A stretch of DNA of 64,000 nt from CAWDMC01 sp963803295. GTDB lineage: Bacteria > Acidobacteriota > Terriglobia > UBA7540. The notes under the pieces are model-generated. The model worked only from the letters and a program-made list of their open reading frames with translations. It had not been told where the DNA came from and did no database searches. The stretch is taken from the NCBI GenBank assembly GCA_963803295.1, contig CAWDMC010000024.1, forward strand, positions 372,001 to 436,000, in the 5' to 3' direction. Below are positions 8,443 through 15,663 of this stretch, in pieces; position 1 is the stretch's first letter; every line of letters starts with the position of its first letter. Both the position numbers and the translations under genes were made by a program.

Positions 8443-9009
8443 ATGATCAAACGCATGGGAGTGTTAGCTCTTGCTTTTGTACTAACGACACTGGTTCCGG
8501 CCGCGGCACACGCTCAAGGTCGTGGCGGAGGCGGCCGCGGTGGCGGCGGACACGCCTGGTCGGGTGGAGGGTATCACGGCGGCGGGGGTGGCCGCTCCTG
8601 GTCAGGTGGAGGGTACCGCGGCGGCGGACGCTCTTGGTCGGGTGGAGGATTCCGTGGCGGTGGTGGCTATTACCGAGGTGGAGGTGGATACCGAGGTGGC
8701 GGCGGCGGAAGCTACTATGGCGGCGGCCGCAACTACTATGGAGGCCGCGGTTACGGATATCGTGGCGGGCGGGGTTGGAGTGGAGGCGGATGGAGCCTCG
8801 GTTTCTACGGCGGCTACTACCCCGGCTACGGGTATTATGCTCCCGGTTATTACGGAGCGCCCGCGTACTGTTATCCCGATCCGGGCTACTCCTACGGTGG
8901 GCCTTATTTGGGCTGGTATTACGGAGGGCCCTGGTTCTACTGGCACGATGGCTATGGCCGCTGGTATCACCGCTGGGCTCCGCACGGCTGGGGACGTTTC
9001 CGGCGTTAG
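8443..9009 (+). CDS. Secreted Gly/Tyr-rich low-complexity protein
   Basis: 188 residues. Residues 1-25 are a signal peptide ending AAAHAQ. The rest is almost entirely Gly, Tyr, Arg, Trp and Ser, with repeats such as WSGGGY and GGGGYRGGGG. The C-terminal third is tyrosine-rich and more structured (YYGAPAYCYPDPGYSYGG, GPWFYWHDGYGRWYHRWAPHGW). I do not recognise a family with known function; similar sequences are found as exported cell-surface proteins. The next secreted protein (DUF3300) is in the same orientation and may be functionally linked. The promoter looks sigma-54-dependent. Confidence 0.75.
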   Translation: MIKRMGVLALAFVLTTLVPAAAHAQGRGGGGRGGGGHAWSGGGYHGGGGGRSWSGGGYRGGGRSWSGGGFRGGGGYYRGGGGYRGGGGGSYYGGGRNYYGGRGYGYRGGRGWSGGGWSLGFYGGYYPGYGYYAPGYYGAPAYCYPDPGYSYGGPYLGWYYGGPWFYWHDGYGRWYHRWAPHGWGRFRR

Positions 9010-9404
9010 GCTGGCATCGAGCGTCAGAAGATCTTAGGGAGAACCTCGGGAGATCTGCCGTTTGTCCCGGAAACGGGACTGAGGGTGGAGCGATTCATCC
9101 TGACCGGGCGGCAGAAGTCAGCACCTTCGCTAGCGTGCTGTTGCCCGCCGAAGGCGCCAAGCCTTGCAAGCGAAGAAAACCTCGGCCAAGCGGGGTCTCA
9201 CTAACTGGCTTGGTGGCATCCAATTTAGCTGAGAGGTCAGGCCTTCGTTCGTGAGGTCTGCTTCCGAGGATGAGAGGCATTGCACGCGGCCGGGTGTTAG
9301 GGTATATGTTGGGCTCCAAGGCGATAACGGAAACTCCGCCGAGCAGCATATTCCTACTGATTCCAGGCGAATCGAAGACAACCGCCGCAAAAGGAGTTGT
9401 GATC
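9010..9404. other. intergenic region
   Basis: About 395 bases between two secreted-protein genes. The DUF3300 frame stays open back to 9270, but that segment lacks a ribosome-binding site and precedes the signal peptide, so I treat it as leader. Nothing else supportable. Confidence 0.45.
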
Positions 9405-10799
9405 GTGCGAAAAATCTTGGCAGTCTCGCTCGCGTTCTGCATGATAACCGTCCCCCTGCTTCAGACTGCAGCGGCAGCCAGTCCCTTATCTGCTGCCGTT
9501 CCTTTTCCGCAGGACTATCCTCAGGATAATCCGCAGAGTAATGATGCTTACCAGCCATTCACCCCGGAACAACTCGACAATCTGTTGGCCCCGATAGCGC
9601 TTTACCCGGATCCACTGTTGGCGCAGGTGCTCCCAGCCGCGACCTTCGTGGACCAGGTTCAGCAAGCTGCAGGCTGGGTGCAATCGAACGGCGAAAACGG
9701 GATCGACGGCCAGTATTGGGACGTCAGCGTCAAGGCCGTGGCGCACTATCCGATGGTGATCCAAATGATGGCCACCCGGATCGACTGGACTACCTCCGTC
9801 GGCCAGGCATACGTGAACCAGTCGACTGATGTAATGACTTCGGTCCAACGTCTACGCGTCAGTGCGCGCTCGCAGGGCAATTTGTATTCCACCCCCCAGC
9901 AGCAGGTGCTGTACTCGGGCGGGTACATTCAAATTGTTCCCGCGCAGCCACAGTACATTTACGTGCCCACGTACGATCCGGCAGTCGTCTATGTTCGGCC
10001 CCACCGTGAGGCAGTTGCGATCGGTGCGGTGATCGGTTTCGGCGCTGGACTTCTGATCGGGGCCTGGTTAAGCCGGGACTGTGACTGGCGCGAGCATCGT
10101 GTTTACTACGACGGCTGGCGAGGCGGAGGGGGAGGCGGCTGGCGAGGGCGCAGCCGACAGTACGTGCAGGTGAATAACACGACCTATGTTAATAACACAT
10201 ACAACAATGTTACCGTTAACAAAACGGTCGTAAACCGCACCGTGAACGTCACCAAGATTAACAACTTCAATAGCGTGCATAGGAATGTGACGTACAACAA
10301 TGTAGTCCACAACAACACCGTCGTCAAAAACCATCCAGAGAACAGACAGCGGACATTCGCGAATCCGGGCGCTCAGCCTGGACATCGTCCACCGGCCGCA
10401 GGTACTCAGCCGGGAAATCATCCGCCTGCTACGGCCGCTCAACCAAGGTATCGCCCGCCTGAGAGAAACACGCAGCCGGGATATCGGCCACCCGCTACAG
10501 GCACGCAGCCAGGAAATCATCCGCCCGCCACGGCCGCTAAACCGGGGTATCGCCCGCCTGAGAGAAACACGCAGCCGGGATATCGGCCACCCGCTACAGG
10601 CACGCAGCCGGGAAATCATCCGCCCGCCACGGCCGCCCAACCAGGGCATCGCCCGCCTGAGAGAAACGCTCAGCCGACGTTCCGTCCGCCTGCGGGGCGA
10701 GAGGGCGCGGCTCCGAGACAAGCGCCAAACCGAGTGGAGCGTCCTGACAAAAAGCCGGAGAAACCCGCAAAGGACGACAAGGACAAGCACCATCACTGA
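9405..10799 (+). CDS. DUF3300 domain-containing secreted protein with C-terminal repeats
   Basis: 464 residues from a GTG at 9405, chosen because AAAAGGAG lies 8 bases upstream and because it gives a clean signal peptide (KILAVSLAFCMITVPLLQTAAAA). The DUF3300 region (about residues 45-220) has PFTPEQLDNLLAPIALYPDPLLAQVL and AAGWVQSN; YIQIVPAQPQYIYVPTYDP follows. After a short glycophobic helix comes an Asn/Val/Thr-rich stretch with repeated NNTxxNN and VNxTV. The tail is three 33-residue Pro-rich repeats (GTQPGNHPPATAA...RPPERN) ending in a Lys/Asp/His-rich terminus. The family function is unknown; surface or envelope location is inferred. Confidence 0.85.
   Translation: MRKILAVSLAFCMITVPLLQTAAAASPLSAAVPFPQDYPQDNPQSNDAYQPFTPEQLDNLLAPIALYPDPLLAQVLPAATFVDQVQQAAGWVQSNGENGIDGQYWDVSVKAVAHYPMVIQMMATRIDWTTSVGQAYVNQSTDVMTSVQRLRVSARSQGNLYSTPQQQVLYSGGYIQIVPAQPQYIYVPTYDPAVVYVRPHREAVAIGAVIGFGAGLLIGAWLSRDCDWREHRVYYDGWRGGGGGGWRGRSRQYVQVNNTTYVNNTYNNVTVNKTVVNRTVNVTKINNFNSVHRNVTYNNVVHNNTVVKNHPENRQRTFANPGAQPGHRPPAAGTQPGNHPPATAAQPRYRPPERNTQPGYRPPATGTQPGNHPPATAAKPGYRPPERNTQPGYRPPATGTQPGNHPPATAAQPGHRPPERNAQPTFRPPAGREGAAPRQAPNRVERPDKKPEKPAKDDKDKHHH
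10401..10697 (+). repeat. 99-bp coding tandem repeat, three copies
   Basis: Copies at 10401-10499, 10500-10598 and 10599-10697 encode 33-residue Pro/Gln/Arg-rich units differing at a few positions. The near-identity at DNA level suggests recent expansion or homogenisation. Confidence 0.85.
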
Positions 10800-11184
10800 G
10801 AATCCCACTAGGCTTCGTTGGGTAACCCGACGAGTTTGACGTTGACCTGATGACTTTTGAAATTGCAGCCGATTCTTCTTTAGCGCGACTTGACATGTCA
10901 AAACAGACTATGACAATATAGTCACTGTCGGCACAGACAGACGGCGTGCCAAGACAGATCAGTATTCACGCGGAACCTGAAGCAGATCTCAGCCGTCTGA
11001 CGGACACAGGGCAACAGGCGAATTTGCAGCGGGGAGCCGGACACCTCCGGGAATTAGACTCTCCTCCAGGTCGGCGACGATCCGCTGCGCCAATCCCGGC
11101 TCTGTATCACCGATCCGCCCGCCCGATACCTTGTGGGCTGTCGACCAATTACCGACAGACCCGTCATTCGAGGCGCTGCCAAAC
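10800..11184. other. intergenic region with nested palindromes
   Basis: About 385 bases without a convincing gene. The notable part is 10890-10923, with two palindromes and a consensus -35 box. A minus-strand frame at 10989-11228 is open but matches nothing I know. Confidence 0.45.
10890..10923 (+). promoter_or_regulatory. candidate promoter overlapped by two palindromes
   Basis: TTGACATGTCAA (10890-10901) is a perfect palindrome that includes a consensus -35 TTGACA. GACTAT-GACAAT-ATAGTC (10906-10923) is a second perfect inverted repeat over the -10 region; CAATAT at 10914 gives 18-base spacing. The layout suggests repressor control of a rightward transcript. Confidence 0.4.
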
Positions 11185-11508
11185 ATGCCACGGAAGAAGG
11201 TGCGGAAAGATGTAAGGCTCATCCGCAACGATCACATTCTACGAATCTTAGCACCTGCAATGAAAACAGAAACGCTTCAGAGCGCTCTTGACAGCAATTT
11301 ATTTAGCCTTATGGAGGCCCCTGTTTGCCCATTCTGCGGCGCAGGGAAGCTTGCCGAGTCGCCGAGCGGTCAGCACCGGATCTGCTGCACCTGCCAGCGA
11401 ATCATCCTTTCCCGAGAACCAAAACAAAGCAACCTGCCTTCCGGTAATGCGAGCAGCAAAGCTGCTGCGCCCCCGCCAGACGGATTTGGCGACTCCAATA
11501 CCGATTGA
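11185..11508 (+). CDS. Small protein with zinc-ribbon-like motif
   Basis: 107 residues from the ATG at 11185. It has a basic start (PRKKVRKDVRLIRND), a central CPFCG...CCTC arrangement that could bind one zinc ion, and a low-complexity Ser/Pro/Asp tail. The family is not recognised. The start is uncertain: an upstream TTG at 11131 and a later ATG near 11260 are also in frame. The gene lies between unrelated neighbours, downstream of the palindromic promoter-like region. It could be a DNA- or protein-binding adaptor, or not a gene. Confidence 0.4.
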   Translation: MPRKKVRKDVRLIRNDHILRILAPAMKTETLQSALDSNLFSLMEAPVCPFCGAGKLAESPSGQHRICCTCQRIILSREPKQSNLPSGNASSKAAAPPPDGFGDSNTD

Positions 11509-11602
11509 GTGCTGGGTTTCCCAATTAGTGGGATCGAAACTCTTGGTAATTACCGAGGCATAATTCTTGACAACGTCTTTGTGGCCTCGTAAGCGTCGAA
11601 GT

Positions 11603-11971
11603 TCAGCATCGTGAACAAACCACACTGTTTCCCAGCACCACTAGGGTCGACTCCAGTTGGTCAATGGCTTCTTCAAGCCGGCTGCAGGCTTGTCGGGCGC
11701 CTTGCAGTTCTCCGTAGGTTGCCGTCTCCTCCAGGAGGAGAGCAGCAGCGGAGACCCTTCGCGCGGCCACGTTTTGTGCCGCGACTTTGACAAGGCGTGC
11801 CGCGTTTTTTACCGGACGCAGATCTCCTTTCACGAGTGCCTCACGAATATCGCGCAGCAGAGTTGGCCATGCCGCTCGAAAGATACCTAGAAGTTCCCAG
11901 AGAAACTCGCGATCACCACCGACTCCCGTCAGTGCCGCCGTGGTGTCGAGAATGTCCGAAGCCTGCCTCAT
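11603..11971 (-). CDS. HPt-like protein lacking the phospho-accepting histidine
   Basis: 122 residues after a strong ribosome-binding site (AAGGAGGG). The pattern FLWELLGIFRAAWPTLLRDIREALVKGD followed by an AA-x-L-x-K helix and a long C-terminal helix (ACSRLEEAIDQLESTL) fits a histidine-phosphotransfer four-helix bundle. In HPt proteins the motif is AAHxLKGxxxN; here it reads AARLVKVAAQN, with Arg59 in place of His and Val in place of the conserved Gly. It should therefore not accept phosphate. It sits downstream of a kinase and two response regulators on the same strand, 263 bases after the last one, so it may be a binding-only regulator or a decayed relay. Confidence 0.6.
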   Translation of the reverse strand: MRQASDILDTTAALTGVGGDREFLWELLGIFRAAWPTLLRDIREALVKGDLRPVKNAARLVKVAAQNVAARRVSAAALLLEETATYGELQGARQACSRLEEAIDQLESTLVVLGNSVVCSRC

Positions 11972-12234
11972 GAAGTCCCTCCTTGTCTGTTCCCACCGCC
12001 AAGAAATATCCCCAATTCTTCTGCCCCTTTCCTGTACTGCAAGCAGTGTTCAGGTTGGCCGGTGGCTTTGACCGAATCGTGCAGCATTCTGCCCTCGAAT
12101 GAGTCGTTTGGGAACTGTGAATCCTCCCAGTTGCAACAAGAAAATCTCCGGGACCAACTGGCGATTGTCCCGCGGGGTTGATACTACTCTCACCCGCGGT
12201 GGCCACGGGTGCAGGGATCGCAGTGAGGCCATTG
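11972..12234. other. gap between response regulator and HPt-like gene
   Basis: 263 bases with no supported gene. No clear terminator is visible, so the HPt-like gene could be co-transcribed from upstream. Confidence 0.4.
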
Positions 12235-12651
12235 CTAGGGCACAACAAGCGAGGGCGAGATGAAACGCTTGCCTTCAAGTGCCGCCTCGATAGCTAGAGG
12301 AAGATCGGTCATCAAACGGTGTTTGATGACATAACCAAGTGCACCAGCGGCGAACGCGGATCGGATGAACTCCGGATTGCCGTATACGGTAAGGAAGATT
12401 AGCTTAGCTCTTGTCCCGGAATCCTTGAGGCGTTCGGCAGCTTTCACTCCGTTGAGCCGAGGCATAGAGATGTCCATGACCACGACATCCGGCGCCAGTG
12501 CGGCTACGAAATCCAGCACCGTCTCACCGTCACACGCCGTACCCACCACGTCATAGCGCGCGTGCAGCAGGTCCTTGACCACCGCGAGCATGGCCTCGTG
12601 GTCGTCCGCCAGAAACAAACGCCAGCGACGCCCCGTAGCACAATTGGACAC
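12235..12651 (-). CDS. Receiver-only response regulator
   Basis: About 138 residues from a GTG at 12651 (GTG 12657 is an alternative; GAGG just upstream). The receiver domain is complete: acidic pair LADDHE, phospho-acceptor Asp in VVVMDISMPRLNG, Thr in LIFLTVYG, and Lys in GYVIKH. The protein ends at ISPSLVVP, where NarL/FixJ regulators normally continue into the LuxR helix-turn-helix, so there is no output domain. It is the gene downstream of a full NarL-type regulator and may act as a phosphate sink or a protein-interaction regulator. Confidence 0.75.
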   Translation of the reverse strand: MSNCATGRRWRLFLADDHEAMLAVVKDLLHARYDVVGTACDGETVLDFVAALAPDVVVMDISMPRLNGVKAAERLKDSGTRAKLIFLTVYGNPEFIRSAFAAGALGYVIKHRLMTDLPLAIEAALEGKRFISPSLVVP

Positions 12652-12775
12652 GAGCACCTCGGGTCGGTCTCTGGGGAGACGGAGACTCGCACCGGTGGAC
12701 TCACGAATGTTAAAGGCGATGGCAGGCTGAGAGCAACTGTGAGAAATCCTAGGCGCTGGGGGAATTGGGCCGAGT

Positions 12776-13414
12776 CTATGTGGAAACGATCCCTTGCCTG
12801 ACAGCATACTGCACGAGATCCGCATTGGTCTTCAGGTTGAGGAGCGCCATAATGCGATACTTGTGGAACTCGACGGTCCGTGTTGTGATGTTCAGGATAG
12901 CGGCCGCTTCCTTCATCGACTTCCCTTCCGCCAGCAACTGTAGCACCTCACGCTGGCGAGGACTCAGCTCGGGTAGTCCGTCTCCACCCGGCGCCCGATT
13001 CAGCATACACTCCATCATGCCTTGGGCAATCAGAGGAGACACGTAGGACCGGCCGCGAATGGCCTCGCGAATCGCCACCGACAACTCCGATGCAGCGGAG
13101 TTCTTCAGCAGGTACCCGGATGCCTTGCGGCGAAACGCCTCCGCCGCAAGATTGGGATCGCGGTTTTGCGTGAGATAGACAACCTTGATCTTAGGTTCCA
13201 GTTCTCGTAGCTGCTGGCCGGCATCCAGCCCATTCAGCAACGGCATCCCGATGTCGAGCACGACTACATCGGGACGCAGGCCGATCGCAGCGCTTAACAA
13301 GGCTCGGCCGTCTGCCACGCAGCCTACAACCTCAAACTCGCTTTCCAGCAGCTTACATAAGGCATCGGTAATCAGAGTGTGATCATCGGCCAGAAGTACG
13401 CGCGTGCGACCCAT
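12776..13414 (-). CDS. NarL/FixJ family response regulator (LuxR-type HTH)
   Basis: 212 residues. The receiver has LLADDHT, phospho-Asp in VVVLDIGMPLLNGLDA, VVYLTQN and the Lys of GYLLKNSA. A C-terminal LuxR helix-turn-helix follows (LSPRQREVLQLLAEGKSMKEAAAILNITTRTVEFHKYRIM). The start has GGGAGG at 8-9 bases. It begins 18 bases after the stop of the PAS histidine kinase, so kinase and regulator form a cognate two-component pair in one operon. Confidence 0.92.
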   Translation of the reverse strand: MGRTRVLLADDHTLITDALCKLLESEFEVVGCVADGRALLSAAIGLRPDVVVLDIGMPLLNGLDAGQQLRELEPKIKVVYLTQNRDPNLAAEAFRRKASGYLLKNSAASELSVAIREAIRGRSYVSPLIAQGMMECMLNRAPGGDGLPELSPRQREVLQLLAEGKSMKEAAAILNITTRTVEFHKYRIMALLNLKTNADLVQYAVRQGIVST

Positions 13415-13432
13415 GATTGAGCCTCCCCAGGA

Positions 13433-15007
13433 CTACATCGCTGCTGACTCGAAAGCCCCGTCATCAAGGCGACCCGTGCCCACGCCTGCCAAAGGCACGC
13501 ACACTTCGATCCGAGTGCCTGTTGCAGGCGAAGATCGTATGGAAATACTGCCCTTGACCAGGCGCAGCCGCTCGCGGATGCTCACGATGCCAAGACCCGG
13601 TTTTCCTTGCCGCGCATCCAAGTCGAACCCCACGCCGTCATCCTCCACGAGCAGCCGAATGCCGGCATCAGTTCCGTCCAGACACACTCTGGCAAGCCGG
13701 GCGCGACTATGCTTGGCAATGTTGCTGAGACACTCCTGAGCTATTCTAAAGAGACACAGCGCAATTTCAGAAGAAAGGTCTGAGGGTACATCGCGCTCGC
13801 CGAACTCGACCCCAATGCCGTGCTGTTCCCTAAACTCGGTGCAGAGATTTCTAAGGGCTGGCACCAGTCCAAGATTCTCGAGTAGGGAGGAGTGGAGGTT
13901 GTGGGAAAGACGGTGGACGTCCTCCGAGAGGTCATTCGTTTCCTGCCATACCCTGTCGATCCTCTGCGTGACTTCAGGATCTGATTCCAAAAGGCGGTTG
14001 TGCAATTGCCCCAACTCGATCGCCAGCAGTCCGAGCCTTTGGTTGAGGTCATCGTGCAGCTCGCGTGCAATCCTGCTTCGCTCTTCTTCTTGCGCCTTGA
14101 TGAGGCGGCCGGTGAGCTGCCGCAGCGAATGCTCGGCCAGCTCTTGTTGGGTAATGTCTTCGACCATAGCGACACAATACTGGAGCCGTCCATTTCTATT
14201 GCGCAGCGCAGTAACACTGAGTCGCGCCCAACACCGCTTCCTGTCCTTACGAACATAGCGCTTCTTCAGTTGGTATTGGTCGCGCTTACCATCGACCATT
14301 TCTCTGTAAAATGACAAATCAGCTGCATCATCGTCAGGGTGAGTGACATCAGCCAGTTTGATGGCATGGAGTTCTTCGTCGGAATAGCCTAGCATGCTCT
14401 GCAGGGCTCGGTTGCTCCGGACGGGATGGCCGGAATCATCCAATAGAGCCATGCCAATCGCGGCGTTCTCGAAGATTATTCGAAACTCCGCTTCATTTCG
14501 TCGCAGGGCTTCTTCAGCCCGCTGGCGTTCCGCAACCTCCAAATCAAGCTGTTCATGGGAGTGGGCGAGCTCCGCGGTGTGGTTCAAGCGAGCTCGGCGT
14601 GCGCTTTGAAACACATGGTACTGTGCTTCATAGACGTCCAGAGGGACTCGTCGAATGAGAAAAACCCTCCTTTGATCTATCCAGAGGGCGGTGCACTGCA
14701 GCGGCACCTCACGCCCGTCTCCCCCTGCTTCCATCCAGGTTCCGGATCTTACACAACCTTCTGACTTCGAAGACCAAAACTCCTGAGCATCGAGCAGAAA
14801 ATTCTCAATGAACGGAAACCTTTGTGTTAGGTGTAGCGACCGCCTAGGACTCTTATCTTCGCCGCCGATTTCACTCCACCAGCCCGGAGCCTGCCCGATG
14901 AGCCGAAAACAGCAGTCGCGAATATGTTCGAACACTGCGTAGCCCTGATTCCGCAAGATGGCGGCCGGAAGATTCCGGGTGATCATACTCGAACCCAATA
15001 TATTCAC
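13433..15007 (-). CDS. PAS-domain sensor histidine kinase (NarX/DegS-type)
   Basis: 524 residues with no transmembrane segment, so cytoplasmic. The N-terminal about 150 residues look like a degenerate PAS/sensory region, followed by a coiled coil (LAHSHEQLDLEVAERQRAEEALRRNEAEF) and a PAS-PAC domain (about 170-290). The HisKA_3 dimerisation helix carries the phospho-His in RIARELHDDLNQRLG. The HATPase shows EDDGVGFD and GLGIVSIRERLRLV. The start is a GTG at 15007; an ATG at 14986 is an alternative. Its partner is the NarL-type regulator immediately downstream, and it follows the GTPase/OmpA genes on the same strand after 140 bases. Confidence 0.9.
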   Translation of the reverse strand: MNILGSSMITRNLPAAILRNQGYAVFEHIRDCCFRLIGQAPGWWSEIGGEDKSPRRSLHLTQRFPFIENFLLDAQEFWSSKSEGCVRSGTWMEAGGDGREVPLQCTALWIDQRRVFLIRRVPLDVYEAQYHVFQSARRARLNHTAELAHSHEQLDLEVAERQRAEEALRRNEAEFRIIFENAAIGMALLDDSGHPVRSNRALQSMLGYSDEELHAIKLADVTHPDDDAADLSFYREMVDGKRDQYQLKKRYVRKDRKRCWARLSVTALRNRNGRLQYCVAMVEDITQQELAEHSLRQLTGRLIKAQEEERSRIARELHDDLNQRLGLLAIELGQLHNRLLESDPEVTQRIDRVWQETNDLSEDVHRLSHNLHSSLLENLGLVPALRNLCTEFREQHGIGVEFGERDVPSDLSSEIALCLFRIAQECLSNIAKHSRARLARVCLDGTDAGIRLLVEDDGVGFDLDARQGKPGLGIVSIRERLRLVKGSISIRSSPATGTRIEVCVPLAGVGTGRLDDGAFESAAM

Positions 15008-15146
15008 AAGGCCATTGCATCGATCATCTCAAGCGCCCCGCCAAGGCCCTAGGCTCCTTGATGATTGTCTATCCGCACGTAACGTCGATGAGTCTGCGCC
15101 CCTGCGGTTGAGGGCCGGGCGAGAGCAGGCTCGAAAGGCGTCTCGC

Positions 15147-15647
15147 TTACCTTTCAAGGATCGCACACGCTAGCTGGTGAAAGGCCGCCTGAACGCCGTC
15201 GCCGGTCTTCGCGCTCGTACGGACAACCGCGCGGCCGTCGCGTTCAAGCTCCCCTACCAATTCCGGTCCGACCTCCCATTTGTTGGTAAGATCGCTCTTG
15301 TTAACGACGATGATGGATGGCACTCTAGCTGAGACGCTCCTGACTTTCTCGTCAAACGCAAGCGCTGCCTGGAGGGTCGCACGTCGGGTGCCATCAGCCA
15401 CAAGCAGGTAACCCGCCATACCGCGAAGGTAAGACATGCGAACCTGCTGAAACTCGTCTTCCCCGTAGATGTCCCACAACACCATCGCAAGCTCCCCGCC
15501 TCTCGAGGTTGCGATGACTTTCTTATCGATCTTGACTCCAATCGTGGTTTGGTATGACTCGGAATAGACACTTTCGACGAACCTGCGAACCAAGCTGGTC
15601 TTTCCAACGGCAAAAGTCCCGAGCATGCAGACTTTTTTTTGCAGCAT
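15147..15647 (-). CDS. Ras/Rab-like small GTPase
   Basis: 166 residues, a single G domain: P-loop GTFAVGKTS (10-18), WDIYGEDEF at the switch II/G3 position (58-66), NKSD (116-119) and TSAK (144-147). The G3 motif deviates from WDTAGQE: the catalytic Gln is Glu, which would be expected to slow intrinsic hydrolysis. The ATG at 15647 is chosen because it starts 17 bases after the OmpA gene stop and directly precedes the beta-1 strand. Such bacterial small GTPases are related to MglA and Roc-type proteins. The neighbours suggest it works with the trans-envelope OmpA protein and the coiled-coil protein. Confidence 0.85.
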   Translation of the reverse strand: MLQKKVCMLGTFAVGKTSLVRRFVESVYSESYQTTIGVKIDKKVIATSRGGELAMVLWDIYGEDEFQQVRMSYLRGMAGYLLVADGTRRATLQAALAFDEKVRSVSARVPSIIVVNKSDLTNKWEVGPELVGELERDGRAVVRTSAKTGDGVQAAFHQLACAILER

Positions 15648-15663
15648 CACACCAGAATTCACA

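Noticed and set aside
10989..11228. 79-codon minus-strand frame in the gap after the DUF3300 gene
   Set aside because: Has a gene-like composition (SFRTFFRGMFG), but I find no family, no ribosome-binding site and no conserved neighbour.
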